Shown: positions 1 to 7,861, counted from the stretch's first letter. The stretch: 8,499 nucleotides of DNA from a bacterium (GCA_016873405.1 VGXH01000061.1:1-8499), one strand, 5' to 3'. Program-made: numbers and translations. The notes: generated by a model from the sequence alone, not told the origin.

Positions 1-1
1 G

Positions 2-859
2 GGGCGCGTGACGGTGACCGTGCGCCGGGCGCAGGACCAGGCGCCCGGCGGCGGGGCGCTCAGCGCCGCCACGTTCCAGCTGCTGCAGGGCCGGCGCACC
101 GTGCAGATCTCCTACACCCGCGCCGAGGACATCGTGCTGGAACTGGCCGACGACGCCGGGTCCACGCCCGCGGTCACCGGCGCGCTGCGCGTGCTGCCCG
201 GCGCGCCGGCCGCGATCACGCTGCAGGGGTCGCCCGATTGGGTGAGACCCGGCCGCGCGGTGGACCTCGTGGCCGGCGTGGCGGACGCCTGGGGCAATCC
301 CGTGCCGCAGCAGAACGTCACTTTCGCGGTGGCGGCCGGCGACAGCGGCGCGCTGCTGGCGCCGCCGGTCGGCGGCGGCAACGGCTCCGGCGGCGAGAAG
401 GCCGTGTCGGTGGCCACCGGGAACGACGGCTCGGCCGCCGCCCGCTACTTGGCGCCGCCGTTCGCCCAGCGCTTCACGGTGACGGCCGGCACCGGCGCGC
501 TCAGCGCCGGCTGGGAGATCGTCACCGCCGAGGTGGATCCGGACGCCGGCCCGGGCTACGTGACCAACTACCCGAACCCGTTCCATCCGGGCGAGGGCCC
601 GACGATCATCGCCTGGAAGACGGCGGCTGCCTCGGAGACGCGGCTGCGCATCTACACCACCAGCGGCGGCCTCGTGCTCGACCGGCGCTTCGCGCCCGGC
701 GAGGCGGGCGTCGGCGATGGCACCTACGAGTTCGCCTGGGACGGCGCCAACGGCGAGGGCCAGCCCGTCGCCAGCGGCGGCTACGTGCTGCGCATCGACG
801 CGCAGGGCAACGGGGCGACCGAACACGTGATGCGCCGCAAGATCGGCGTGGTTCGTTAG
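2..859 (+). CDS. Secreted multi-Ig protein with Big-1-like and C-terminal FlgD-like domains (5' end missing)
   Basis: The reading frame is open to the left edge of the window. The GTG at 8 is probably an internal codon, so this is the C-terminal ~285 residues of a longer protein. Three parts are visible. The first, to about nt 205, resembles the end of an Ig-like repeat. The second, about nt 206-535, is Big-1-like: DAWGNPVPQQNVTF at 284-325 fits the family's D-A-x-G-N-P-V...V-T-F core, followed by a DG-x-A turn and a TVTA strand. The third is a FlgD-like Ig domain that starts at the YPNPF motif (569-583), has WDGANG at 737-754, and ends in a G-G-Y-V-L-R-I strand. YPNPF-type C-terminal domains are common on exported proteins of Bacteroidota-like phyla, where they often act as sorting or anchoring modules. 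The protein is probably surface-exposed or secreted, with unknown substrate or partner. It ends 13 nt before the PorV-like gene, so it may share that transcript. Confidence 0.85.
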   Translation, partial: GRVTVTVRRAQDQAPGGGALSAATFQLLQGRRTVQISYTRAEDIVLELADDAGSTPAVTGALRVLPGAPAAITLQGSPDWVRPGRAVDLVAGVADAWGNPVPQQNVTFAVAAGDSGALLAPPVGGGNGSGGEKAVSVATGNDGSAAARYLAPPFAQRFTVTAGTGALSAGWEIVTAEVDPDAGPGYVTNYPNPFHPGEGPTIIAWKTAAASETRLRIYTTSGGLVLDRRFAPGEAGVGDGTYEFAWDGANGEGQPVASGGYVLRIDAQGNGATEHVMRRKIGVVR

Positions 860-862
860 GCC

Positions 863-868
863 GGGAGG
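863..868 (+). promoter_or_regulatory. Ribosome binding site of the PorV-like gene
   Basis: GGGAGG lies 4 nt before the ATG at 873, in the 13 nt gap after the previous stop codon. It supports this start, which also places a clean signal peptide at the N terminus. Confidence 0.6.
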
Positions 869-872
869 CGTC

Positions 873-2129
873 ATGGACACGAGCAGACACATCTCCGCCC
901 GGCGCGCAGGCGCCCTGCTCTGCGCGCTGGCGCTGGCGGCGGCCGCGGGCGCCCGGGCGGCCGACGGCGGCGACGGCTTGGCGGGCGATTGGCTGAGCCG
1001 GCATGCCAGCGCGCGCGCGGCGGCGATCGGCGGCGCGCGCGTGGCGCTGCCGGACGAACCGCTGGCGGCCCTGGTCAACCCGGCGGCGGCGGCCTGGCTG
1101 GAGCGCGGCGCCGTGCAGGTCAACACGACGCGCCTGTTCGAGGACGCCTCGGTCAACGGCTTCGGCATCGCCCTGCCGGCCAGCGGCCGGCCTTCGCTGG
1201 CGTTCAACGTGCTGGCGCTGGGCTCGGGCGGCTTCGAGCGCACCGGACCGTTGTCCGACGAGGTGCTCGGCGCATTCGACGAGGGCAACCTGGCGGTGGG
1301 GCTGGCGGCCTCGCAGGCGCTGGGCGACCGCATCGCGGCCGGCGCGCAGGTCAAGCTGGCGCGCCAATCGCTGGACGAGTTCAGCGGCTCCGGCGTGGGC
1401 TTCGATCTGGGCGTCCTGGGCCGTCTGCCGGGCGGCGTGCAGGTCGGCGCCTCGGCGCTGAACCTGGGCGGGCCGACACTCGCCCTGCGCACGCGCGACG
1501 AGACCTACCTGCGCGAGCTGCGCGGCGGCGTGGCGGTGCCGGTGTCCGGCGGGCAGGGACTCCTGGCGTTCGACGCGGTCAGCCGCGACGGGGCCGATGC
1601 GCAGGTGCACGCGGGCGGACGGTTCCGCCTGCAGTCGCTGGAACTGAGCGTCGGCTACGACATCGACAACTTCGGCGCCGGTTTCAGCTACCGGTTGCCC
1701 AGCGGTCTGCAGCTGGACTACGCGATGAGCGACCACGACCTGGGCCTGGTGCACCGCGTGGGCGTGACCTGGCGCTTCGGCGGCTTCAGCGCCGAGGCGC
1801 GCGCGCTGCCCGCGGTGTTCTCGCCCACCGGCAGCGAGCCGGTGACGCGATTCGCGCTGAAGGCGCACACGCGCGCGGCGGCCACCGGCTGGCGGCTGGA
1901 GATCCTGGACGCCTCGGGGCTGGTCGTGCGCAGCTACGCAGGCGCGGGTCAGCCGCCCGCGGACGTGGTCTGGGACGGCAAGGACGCCCTGGGTCGCGCG
2001 CTGCCCGACGGCGCCTATACCTACCGGCTGCTCGTCAGCGAGAGCGGCGGCACGTCGCTCGAGGCGCGTCCGGGCACTGTCGAGATCAGCAGCGACGGCC
2101 CGCGCGGCGGCATCGAGGTGTCGCCATGA
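873..2129 (+). CDS. PorV/PorQ-family outer-membrane protein with C-terminal FlgD-like Ig domain
   Basis: A 418-residue protein with a Sec signal peptide: Arg-rich n-region, Leu/Ala core at residues 13-25, and likely cleavage after ALA-type ARA at 27-29. Residues 43-76 carry the PorV/PorQ (UPF0164-like) signature: [10 protein letters not shown], then a [10 protein letters not shown] box. Alternating amphipathic beta strands follow to about residue 302, ending in RVGVTWRF, which looks like a barrel-closing strand with terminal Phe. Residues 314-393 form a second domain of FlgD-Ig type: an FSPTG start, then [20 protein letters not shown]. PorV proteins are FadL-like barrels; the best-known one shuttles cargo in the type IX secretion system. 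Here the role is inferred only as an outer-membrane protein tied to export or surface assembly. The fused Ig domain is unusual, because the barrel's end strand is not at the C terminus. The stop overlaps the start of the TPR gene by 4 nt (ATGA), which suggests translational coupling. Confidence 0.85.
   Translation: MDTSRHISARRAGALLCALALAAAAGARAADGGDGLAGDWLSRHASARAAAIGGARVALPDEPLAALVNPAAAAWLERGAVQVNTTRLFEDASVNGFGIALPASGRPSLAFNVLALGSGGFERTGPLSDEVLGAFDEGNLAVGLAASQALGDRIAAGAQVKLARQSLDEFSGSGVGFDLGVLGRLPGGVQVGASALNLGGPTLALRTRDETYLRELRGGVAVPVSGGQGLLAFDAVSRDGADAQVHAGGRFRLQSLELSVGYDIDNFGAGFSYRLPSGLQLDYAMSDHDLGLVHRVGVTWRFGGFSAEARALPAVFSPTGSEPVTRFALKAHTRAAATGWRLEILDASGLVVRSYAGAGQPPADVVWDGKDALGRALPDGAYTYRLLVSESGGTSLEARPGTVEISSDGPRGGIEVSP
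2115..2120 (+). promoter_or_regulatory. Ribosome binding site of the TPR gene, inside the PorV-like gene
   Basis: GAGGTG lies 5 nt before the ATG at 2126, within the last codons of the PorV-like gene. Together with the ATGA overlap and the signal peptide that follows, it selects 2126 as the start. The same frame stays open upstream for more than 1.1 kb, but that part shadows the PorV-like gene. Confidence 0.55.
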
Positions 2130-5100
2130 GCCGGCCGACGTGCCGCGTCACCGCGCTCGCTGCGGCGACGGTCCTGCTCGCGGGCGTGCCGGCGACGTGG
2201 GCGCGCGCCGAATCGCCGGCTCCCGTTCGGGCGGCGCCGGTCGGCATTCGCTTCGAGGTGGCGGCCAGGGCCGCGGCCGCCGGCGATCGGGCACCGGCCC
2301 GCGCGCTGCTGGACGCGCTGGGCGGCGGCCGCGACGACGATGGACTGGCGCCGGGAGCGGCGCTGCTGCTGCGCGGCAGCCTGGAGGATCTGCTCGGGGA
2401 CAGCGCCGCCGCGGCGCGCAGTTTCCGGCAGGCGTCCGGACGCGAGAACGACGCTGATCGGCGCGAGGCGGCGGCCTTCCTGGCCGCGCAGGCGCTGGAA
2501 ACCGCCGGCGACGACGAAGGCGCCCGGCGCGCCTGGGAGCGCTGGGGTCAGGACCATCCCGGCGGCAGGCTGGCGCCGGACGCCGGCCTGCGGCTGGCCT
2601 GGCTGCACCTGCGCGCGGGGCGGACGGAGCAGGCCGCCGCGCTGGTCACGCGGCTGACGGCGGCGCAGCCCTGGCTGCGCGACGACGCGGGCTGGCGGGG
2701 TGTGCAGGCGGCCATCGACTACCGGCAGGGCCGGCCCGACCAGGCGCTCGCGCTGCTGGGCGCGGCGCCGGCCGGCGCGCTGTCTCTTTATCTGAAGGGC
2801 CTCTGCCAGGCCGCGAGCGGACAGCCGCTGGCCGCGGCCGCGTCGTTCCAGACGGTGGCCGGGCGATTCCCGCATTCGCCCCTGCGGGAGGCGGCGCTGT
2901 TCGCCAAGGCCGGCACGTTCCTGGCCGCCGGCGCCTGGCGCAGCGCGGCGGAGGACTTCGCCGTCGTGGCCGCCCGCGCCGCCGACGCGGACCTGGCGGC
3001 CGAGGCCGCCCTGCGGCGGGCCGTGGCCCTGCACCTGGACGGCGATTCGGCGACCGCGATCGCGCAGCTGCGCGAGCTGGCCGCTTCGCGGGCGAGCAGC
3101 GGTGTCGCCGCCCGCGCGCAGTTCCTGCTGGGCGACGCGCTGGCCGCGACGGGGCAGCACGCCGGCGCCATCGTCGCCTTCACCGCGGTGCTGGCCTCGC
3201 ACTTCGACCGCGACGTGGCCGCCGATGCGCAGTATCGCATCGCGCGCAGCTACGCCGCGCTGGGCCGCATCGACGACGCGACGGCGGCCTGCCAGGCCGT
3301 CGTCACCGGCCACGCGCTGTCGCCGCAGGCGCCCGCCGCGGCCTATCTCGGGGGCTGCGGCCTGCTCGAGGCGGGTCGCCCGCGCGAGGCAGCCGAGCAT
3401 TTCCAACTGGTGTTGGACCGCTACGCGCGGCGCGACGACGGCGACGGCACCATCGTCTTCGCCGAGCCGTCGCATCGCGAACTGGTCGACGCGGCGCTGT
3501 GCATGCAGCAGATCGCGTGGCAGCGCACCGGGGATCACGGCCGCCACAGCGGCGCCGCGCACGCGCTGCTGCACCGGCTCCCGCCCGGCCGCTCGCCGTG
3601 GCGGGCGTGGGCGCTGCTGATCGACGCCGACGCGCAGGCCGGACAGGGGCTGTATGCGCAGGCGCGCGAGAGCCTCGAGAAGCTCTCGGCGGAGTTCCCC
3701 GACCATGCGGCGCTGCCGGCCGCCGGCCAGCTGCTGGCCTGGACCTGGGCCCAGGAAGGCGAACAGGAGAAGGCCGTCGCCGCCAGCCAGGCGGTGCTGG
3801 ACCGGGACACCGGCGGCGGCGATCGCGAGCTGTTCAACCAGGCGCTGCTGAACATCGCGCACGTGCGATTCAACCAGGGGCGCCACGCCGAGGCGCTGCC
3901 GGCCTACGAGGAATTCCTGCGCCGCAACGCGCAGCATCCGGACCGGCAGCTCGTTCTCTTCCAGTCCGGCCTGTGCCATCTGCGCCTCGAGCGCGCCGGC
4001 GACGCCGTCGACCGCTGGGAAGAGGCGGTGGCGCTGGCGGCGGCCAGCCCGCTGGCCGAACAGGCCTGGCTGCGCGCGGGCGACGTCTACTTCCAGGCCG
4101 AGCGCTACGAGGACGCGCGACGCTGCTACGGCGGGCTGCTCGAGCACTTCGCCGCCGGCGACGGCGCTGCGCTCGGCCGGCTGCGCCTGGCCCAGTGCGA
4201 CTTCAACGCCGGCCGCGACCAGGAGGCCATCGCCGGCTTCGGGCGCCTGCTGGAACTGCACCCGGACTCGCCGCTGCGCGCCGACGCCGAGAAGGGGATC
4301 GAGCAGGCGCTCTACCGGCTGGGCCAGGCCGACGACGGCGTGGCGCGACTGGCCGAACTCGTGGAGCACCATCCCGACAGCCCGTTCGCCGCCGACGCGC
4401 AATTCCGCATCGCGAGCCGGCTCTACGAGGATCGCCGCTTCGAGGAGGCGGCCGACGCCTTCCGGCGCGTGGTCAGCCGCTGGCCGGGCTACTCGGCCGC
4501 CGACCGGGCGCAGTACCTCCTGGCCGAGTCGCACGCCGAGGCCGGCCGCGGGGAATCGGCGCGGCAGGCCTGGGAGCAGTTCCTCGGCTTCTTCGGCCGG
4601 AGCGAACTGAAGACGCCGGCCCGCTTCCGTCTGGGGCTCAATCGCTTCGAGGCGGCCGACTATCCCGCCGCCGCGCGGTGCTTCGGCGAGGTCGTGGCCG
4701 CGGGGCCGGGCGGCGACATGGAGAAGGCCGCGCTCTACAACCTGGCGCTCAGCCAGCGGCTGGACGGACAGCCGGCGCCGGCCGTCCTGCGCCTGCAGGA
4801 GTACCGCGAACGCTGGCCGGCCGACGAACGGGCGGCCGCGGTGGCCTTCCAACTGGGCGACCTGCACGAGCAGGCCGGGCGGCTGGAGCCGGCGGCGCTC
4901 GAACTGGCCGCCGCCGCCGCCGCCGCGCGTGAGGAGCCGCTGCGGACCGAGGCGCACTACCGGCTCGGCGCCTGTCGCGAGAAGCTGGGCGACCGCCGCG
5001 GCGCGCTCGCGGCCTACCGCCAGGCCGCGGCCTGCCCGGCGCCGAACGATCCGTTCCGCCTCTCGGCGCTGGCGCGCGGCGCCGTGCTGAGCGAGGACGA

Positions 5101-5218
5101 AGGTGACCTGAAGGCCGCGCTGGCGGCCTACCGCGACCTGATGAGGAACGCCGCGGACCCGCAACTGGTGGCGGCGGCGACCGACCGCGCCGACCGGATC
5201 GCGGCGGCCGTGCGCTAG
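2126..5218 (+). CDS. Large periplasmic TPR-repeat protein (1030 aa)
   Basis: The N terminus is a Sec signal peptide: hydrophobic core at residues 8-23 and an ARA site at 26-28. There is no lipobox cysteine, so a soluble periplasmic protein is expected. The rest is almost entirely tetratricopeptide-type helical repeats, roughly 18-22 by eye, of the BamD/YbgF-like (TPR_6) kind: aliphatic/Ala helix pairs, Gly turns and 'P-x-S/D-S-P' linkers. Two HPDSP linkers at about residues 712 and 749 are 37 residues apart, one repeat length. A non-repeat loop at about 436-452 ([15 protein letters not shown]) seems to split two TPR blocks. TPR solenoids bind other proteins; no catalytic residues are visible. 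Its place between the PorV-like gene and the ExbB gene suggests a periplasmic scaffold or adaptor between the outer membrane and the motor. This loosely parallels CpoB/YbgF in Tol-Pal operons, but the protein is about four times longer. That role is inference; the TPR assignment is firm. Confidence 0.88.
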   Translation: MSRPTCRVTALAAATVLLAGVPATWARAESPAPVRAAPVGIRFEVAARAAAAGDRAPARALLDALGGGRDDDGLAPGAALLLRGSLEDLLGDSAAAARSFRQASGRENDADRREAAAFLAAQALETAGDDEGARRAWERWGQDHPGGRLAPDAGLRLAWLHLRAGRTEQAAALVTRLTAAQPWLRDDAGWRGVQAAIDYRQGRPDQALALLGAAPAGALSLYLKGLCQAASGQPLAAAASFQTVAGRFPHSPLREAALFAKAGTFLAAGAWRSAAEDFAVVAARAADADLAAEAALRRAVALHLDGDSATAIAQLRELAASRASSGVAARAQFLLGDALAATGQHAGAIVAFTAVLASHFDRDVAADAQYRIARSYAALGRIDDATAACQAVVTGHALSPQAPAAAYLGGCGLLEAGRPREAAEHFQLVLDRYARRDDGDGTIVFAEPSHRELVDAALCMQQIAWQRTGDHGRHSGAAHALLHRLPPGRSPWRAWALLIDADAQAGQGLYAQARESLEKLSAEFPDHAALPAAGQLLAWTWAQEGEQEKAVAASQAVLDRDTGGGDRELFNQALLNIAHVRFNQGRHAEALPAYEEFLRRNAQHPDRQLVLFQSGLCHLRLERAGDAVDRWEEAVALAAASPLAEQAWLRAGDVYFQAERYEDARRCYGGLLEHFAAGDGAALGRLRLAQCDFNAGRDQEAIAGFGRLLELHPDSPLRADAEKGIEQALYRLGQADDGVARLAELVEHHPDSPFAADAQFRIASRLYEDRRFEEAADAFRRVVSRWPGYSAADRAQYLLAESHAEAGRGESARQAWEQFLGFFGRSELKTPARFRLGLNRFEAADYPAAARCFGEVVAAGPGGDMEKAALYNLALSQRLDGQPAPAVLRLQEYRERWPADERAAAVAFQLGDLHEQAGRLEPAALELAAAAAAAREEPLRTEAHYRLGACREKLGDRRGALAAYRQAAACPAPNDPFRLSALARGAVLSEDEGDLKAALAAYRDLMRNAADPQLVAAATDRADRIAAAVR
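4907..4924 (+). repeat. (GCC)6 trinucleotide repeat in the TPR gene
   Basis: Six GCC codons in a row, followed by GCG, encode a seven-alanine run near residue 930 of the TPR protein. It could gain or lose whole codons by slippage without breaking the frame. In such a GC-rich, Ala-rich gene it may be mere composition. Confidence 0.6.
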
Positions 5219-5221
5219 CGC

Positions 5222-5242
5222 GGGCGGGCCGAGCGGCCGCCC
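5222..5242 (+). other. GC-rich hairpin between the TPR and ExbB genes
   Basis: GGGCGG-G-CC pairs with GGCCGCCC: an 8 bp all-GC stem with one bulged G (5228) and a GAGC tetraloop (5231-5234). It starts 3 nt after the TPR stop and lies 8 nt before the AGGAG of the next gene. No T-run follows, so it is not a classic intrinsic terminator. It could stabilise or mark an mRNA end, or tune expression of the motor genes relative to the upstream genes. Chance pairing is quite possible at this GC content. Confidence 0.35.
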
Positions 5243-5250
5243 ACAACGCA

Positions 5251-5255
5251 AGGAG
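5251..5255 (+). promoter_or_regulatory. Ribosome binding site of the ExbB-like gene
   Basis: AGGAG lies 5 nt before the ATG at 5261. This is the strongest Shine-Dalgarno match of the motor genes, fitting a gene that starts independently rather than by an overlap. Confidence 0.65.
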
Positions 5256-5260
5256 CAGGG

Positions 5261-5980
5261 ATGTTCGTCGGCTTCGACTGGGGCGCTGCGCTCGCGCAGA
5301 GCCCGATCCTGATCGTGCTGATCGGGTGCAGCATCGTGACGCTGGGCTTCGCCATCGAGCGCCTCAGCTACTACCGCAAGCGCGGCGGCGACCCCGACGC
5401 GACGATGCGCAAGGCGCTCAACGCCGTCGAGGGGAACCGCTTCGACGAGGCGATCAACCACCTGCAGGACCTGGCGCACCCGCTCGGGCCGGTGGCGACG
5501 CACACGCTGCACGGCTTTCGGCGCGCGCCGGCCGAGGCGGAGGAGATCATGCACGTGATGCTGAACCAGCAGAAGCTGCTGCTGGAACGCAACACCGGAC
5601 TGCTGGGCACCATGGCCGCGATCACGCCGCTGATCGGCCTGCTGGGCACGGTCTGGGGCATCATGCGCGCCTTCCAGGCGATGGGCGCGGCCGGTTCGTC
5701 GGCCCCCACGATCGTCGCCGGCGGCATCGCCGAGGCCCTGATCACCACCGCCGCGGGCCTGGTCATCGCCGTGCCGGCGGTGATGCTCTACAACCACTTC
5801 AACCGTCGCCTGGCGACGATGCTCCAGGTGGCGGAGAACCACACGCGCCTGCTCTGCGTGGCGGCGCGGCGGGCGACCGGGCTGAGCGCGCCCGCGCCGA
5901 CGGCGGGAACCCCGGCGACGGCGCCGGTTCGCGCGGCCCGGCGCGCCGCGCGCGAGACCGCGGCGGCGGTGCAGGCATGA
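5261..5980 (+). CDS. exbB: ExbB/TolQ/MotA-family proton channel subunit
   Basis: A 239-residue inner-membrane protein, close to the usual ExbB/TolQ length. Three membrane segments are visible: residues 14-33, 113-136 and 150-176, with a cytoplasmic stretch of about 80 residues after the first. Helix 2 has the family motif [13 protein letters not shown] and helix 3 has [15 protein letters not shown]130, E158 and T163 are spaced exactly as the functional T148, E176 and T181 of E. coli ExbB (28 and 5 residues apart), so the proton path appears intact. ExbB pentamers surround ExbD and use the proton gradient to drive TonB, TolA or related partners. The C-terminal tail, from about residue 202, is low-complexity Ala/Pro/Arg. 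The gene opens a motor cassette of one ExbB, two ExbDs and one TonB, and its stop overlaps the next start (ATGA). TolQ is an alternative name; the downstream TonB gene favours ExbB. Confidence 0.93.
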   Translation: MFVGFDWGAALAQSPILIVLIGCSIVTLGFAIERLSYYRKRGGDPDATMRKALNAVEGNRFDEAINHLQDLAHPLGPVATHTLHGFRRAPAEAEEIMHVMLNQQKLLLERNTGLLGTMAAITPLIGLLGTVWGIMRAFQAMGAAGSSAPTIVAGGIAEALITTAAGLVIAVPAVMLYNHFNRRLATMLQVAENHTRLLCVAARRATGLSAPAPTAGTPATAPVRAARRAARETAAAVQA

Positions 5981-6393
5981 ACCTGCGCTTCGGCAGGCGG
6001 GCGCCGGGCGAAGGCCCGCTGGCGGAGATCAACACGACGCCGCTCATCGACGTCTCGCTGGTGCTCGTGGTGATCCTGCTGCTGGCGACGCCGCTGACCT
6101 TCGAGTCCAGCTTCGGCGTGCGCAAGGGGGATGCCCTGGCGCAGCCGGCGCTCGTCGCCGACCGGCAGGATCGCGTCGAGTTGACCATCACCGGAGAGCG
6201 GCAGGTCGAGGTCAACGGGCGCGCGGTGGCGGTCGATCAGCTGGCGGGCGCGCTGCGCCCGCTGCTGAGGCCGGGCTCGCCGCGGGAAATCGCCGTCGCC
6301 TGCGGCGATCAGGTGAGCCACGGCGCCTTCGTGCGCGTCCTGGACATCGCGCGACAGAACGGCGCGCAGACCATCAGCGTGGCGGGGGACTGA
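5977..6393 (+). CDS. exbD: ExbD/TolR-family protein 1
   Basis: A 138-residue bitopic inner-membrane protein. The start is set by the ATGA overlap with the ExbB gene; longer versions of this frame only shadow that gene. It has a short cytoplasmic N terminus, then [19 protein letters not shown] with the single membrane helix at about 23-39. D25 is the essential proton-binding aspartate, at the same number as in E. coli ExbD. The periplasmic domain (about 66-136) has the ExbD alternation of strands and helices: V-E-L-T-I, V-N-G-R-A-V, E-I-A-V-A-C, then a helix and A-Q-T-I-S-V. The linker after the helix reads [12 protein letters not shown]. It lacks the V-x-L-P motif of E. coli ExbD, which the second copy keeps. 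It probably assembles inside the ExbB pentamer, perhaps as a heterodimer with ExbD 2. Confidence 0.92.
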   Translation: MNLRFGRRAPGEGPLAEINTTPLIDVSLVLVVILLLATPLTFESSFGVRKGDALAQPALVADRQDRVELTITGERQVEVNGRAVAVDQLAGALRPLLRPGSPREIAVACGDQVSHGAFVRVLDIARQNGAQTISVAGD

Positions 6394-6394
6394 G

Positions 6395-6823
6395 ATGAGA
6401 CTGCAGCGCAGCCCGGAGCCGCCGCCGCTGGCGCGGATCAACGTGACGCCGATCATCGATGTGGCGCTGGTGCTGGTGATCATCCTGCTGGTGACCGCGC
6501 CCATGATGTCGACGTCGGACCTGCCGGTGGAGCTGCCGGGCGCGCACGCCCGCGATCTCGAGCGGCCCGATTTCATCAGCGTGACCGTGGCGCGGGACGG
6601 ACGGCTGGCGGTCGACGAGACCGCCGCGGCCGGCATCGGGGACGTGCCCGCGCTGGTGCGGGGGCGGCTGGCCGCCGGGCGCGATCGGAATCGTCTGGTC
6701 GTCGTGCGCGCGGACGCGGCGTTGCCGCACGCCGTCGTGCGCCGCCTGCTCGAAGCCGCTCGCGAGGGCGGGGCGCGCAACCTGGGTCTGGCCACGGCCC
6801 AGATCGCGGACGGTCGGCCATGA
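6395..6823 (+). CDS. exbD: ExbD/TolR-family protein 2
   Basis: A 142-residue second ExbD paralogue starting 1 nt after the first one's stop, with a GGGGGA Shine-Dalgarno-like run at 6384-6389. It carries RINVTPIIDVALVLVIILLV with the conserved aspartate at D22 and one membrane helix at about 20-36. After the helix comes SDLPVELPGA (41-50). L43, V45, L47 and P48 fit the pattern V45, V47, L49, P50 reported as functionally important in the disordered linker of E. coli ExbD. The periplasmic domain (about 60-138) shares the fold pattern but little sequence with ExbD 1, so this is an old duplication rather than a recent one. The stop overlaps the TonB start (ATGA). It is expected to pair with ExbD 1 or form its own dimer in the same channel and to contact TonB. 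Confidence 0.92.
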   Translation: MRLQRSPEPPPLARINVTPIIDVALVLVIILLVTAPMMSTSDLPVELPGAHARDLERPDFISVTVARDGRLAVDETAAAGIGDVPALVRGRLAAGRDRNRLVVVRADAALPHAVVRRLLEAAREGGARNLGLATAQIADGRP

Positions 6824-7848
6824 CGAATCCCGGACTTGCCACGCTCACGCCGTCGCCGCCCGATCTCAGCGCCTGGGCGATCCACGACGAGTTCGCGGCG
6901 ATGCGCGCGCGCTTCCACCGCGCCCTGGCCGTCAGCCTGGGCGCGCACGCCCTGCTGGCGGCGGCGCTGTTGCTGGCGCAGACCGCGCGTCCGCGCCTGC
7001 CGGAGGGGATCGAGGTGACGTGGCTGGAACCGGCGCCCGCCGCGCCCGCCGCTCAGGATGCGCAGGCGACGGCTCCCGCCGCCTCCGTCGAACCGTTGCG
7101 CGCGGCGGAGCGGGCCGCGCCGGCGCCGCGCCCGGCGCCGGGACCGGCCGCGAGCGCCCGGCCGCGCGCGGGCAGGCCGGAACAGCTTGTCGAGCCGGCC
7201 GCTTCCCGGCACGACCTGGTGACGGCCCTGCCGGTGGCGCCGGCGTCGTCCGCGACCCGCGCGGCGCTGGCGACCGCGCCCGCGCCGGACGTCGGCCTGG
7301 CCCGCGCGGCGGCCGCGACGATGCTGCCGGTGGCCGATCGCGGGCGTCCGGTCTCGCTGGCGCGCGGGCCGCAGGCGCGCGGTCCGGCTCTGGCCCTCAC
7401 CCGCGGCCCGGTTGCTGCCGGCGGCGCGGCGGCGGCGCTGGCAGCGACCGCCCTGCCGGCGGCGGCCGGCCAGGGCCGGTCGGGCGGCGCCGACCGCAGC
7501 GCGGGTGCATCCCGCGCGGCCACGGTCGACGGCGCTGCCGGCGCCGCGGCCGGCGACATCCTGCTGGAGGGTCCCGCTGCCGGCCGCGAGGTCCGCCATC
7601 GCGTCCTGCCCGCGTATCCCGACTGGGCGCAGGCCCGGGCAGTCGAGGCCGTCGTCACGCTGAGTTTCGCGGTGCTGCCCGACGGGCAGGTGCGCGAGGA
7701 CGTCGCCGTCGAGCGCACCGGCGGCTTCCGTGACTTCGACGAGAGCGCGCTCGCGGCGCTGCGCGGCTGGCGCTTCGCGCCGCTCGACGGCGGCGATGCC
7801 GCCGGGCAATGGGGGACCATCACCTTCCGCTTCCGCCTGCGCGGCTAG
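6820..7848 (+). CDS. tonB: TonB-family energy transducer
   Basis: A 342-residue protein. The start at 6820 follows from the ATGA overlap; an alternative ATG at 6901 would remove 27 residues but has no good ribosome binding site. A cytoplasmic N terminus of about 34 residues leads to one membrane helix (35-54). The helix contains S39-x-x-x-H43, matching S16 and H20 of E. coli TonB, which contact the ExbB/ExbD complex. Residues 70-245 form a long low-complexity periplasmic linker, rich in Ala with Pro, Arg and Gly and including an RGP triplet set near 182-197. It lacks the usual Lys-Pro/Glu-Pro runs. The C-terminal domain (about 248-341) is a clear TonB domain: YPDWAQ (Y266-P267), F-A-V-L-P-D-G-Q-V, FDESALAALRGWRFAP and a final F-R-F-R-L strand. 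It should transfer motor energy to an outer-membrane or periplasmic partner. No TonB-dependent receptor is encoded in the window, so the partner is unknown. Confidence 0.92.
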   Translation: MTNPGLATLTPSPPDLSAWAIHDEFAAMRARFHRALAVSLGAHALLAAALLLAQTARPRLPEGIEVTWLEPAPAAPAAQDAQATAPAASVEPLRAAERAAPAPRPAPGPAASARPRAGRPEQLVEPAASRHDLVTALPVAPASSATRAALATAPAPDVGLARAAAATMLPVADRGRPVSLARGPQARGPALALTRGPVAAGGAAAALAATALPAAAGQGRSGGADRSAGASRAATVDGAAGAAAGDILLEGPAAGREVRHRVLPAYPDWAQARAVEAVVTLSFAVLPDGQVREDVAVERTGGFRDFDESALAALRGWRFAPLDGGDAAGQWGTITFRFRLRG

Positions 7849-7858
7849 GTCGCGCGGG
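7836..7858 (+). other. GC-rich hairpin spanning the TonB stop codon
   Basis: CCTGCGCG (7836-7843) pairs with CGCGCGGG (7851-7858) with one T-G wobble and a 7 nt loop that holds the TAG stop. No T-run follows, and the next ribosome binding site begins 4 nt later. It might slow ribosomes at the gene junction or act as a weak processing site. A chance pairing is a real possibility. Confidence 0.25.
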
Positions 7859-7861
7859 TCC

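Noticed and set aside
989..2125. Upstream extension of the TPR reading frame, open for about 380 codons inside the PorV-like gene
   Set aside because: It reads as low-complexity Arg/Gly/Ala and overlaps a clear PorV-family gene. The ATG at 2126 has a ribosome binding site and begins a proper signal peptide.
3499..4932. Second + strand frame of 477 codons inside the TPR gene
   Set aside because: Extreme Arg/Gly/Ala composition typical of an out-of-frame shadow; it lies wholly inside the TPR gene and has no ribosome binding site of note.
5222..5242. Intrinsic terminator after the TPR gene
   Set aside because: The stem is good but no T-run follows, and a strong ribosome binding site for a functionally linked gene comes directly after.
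2021..5842. Antisense open frame of about 1273 codons across the TPR and ExbB genes
   Set aside because: Long antisense frames are expected in GC-rich genes with G/C third positions. The translation is Arg/Gln/Gly-rich without domains, while the sense strand encodes recognisable families.
5326..5976. Upstream extension of the first ExbD frame inside the ExbB gene
   Set aside because: ExbD proteins are about 140 residues and begin shortly before the membrane helix. The ATGA overlap at 5977 gives the normal length.
5261..6823. Reading the cassette as flagellar MotA/MotB or as Tol (TolQ/TolR)
   Set aside because: The second and third proteins are ExbD/TolR-sized without an OmpA domain, which excludes MotB. 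The transducer that follows has a clear TonB C-terminal domain, which favours Ton over Tol.
5788..7809. Antisense open frame of about 673 codons across the ExbD and TonB genes
   Set aside because: Same GC-driven artefact: the translation has no recognisable fold and the sense genes are unambiguous.
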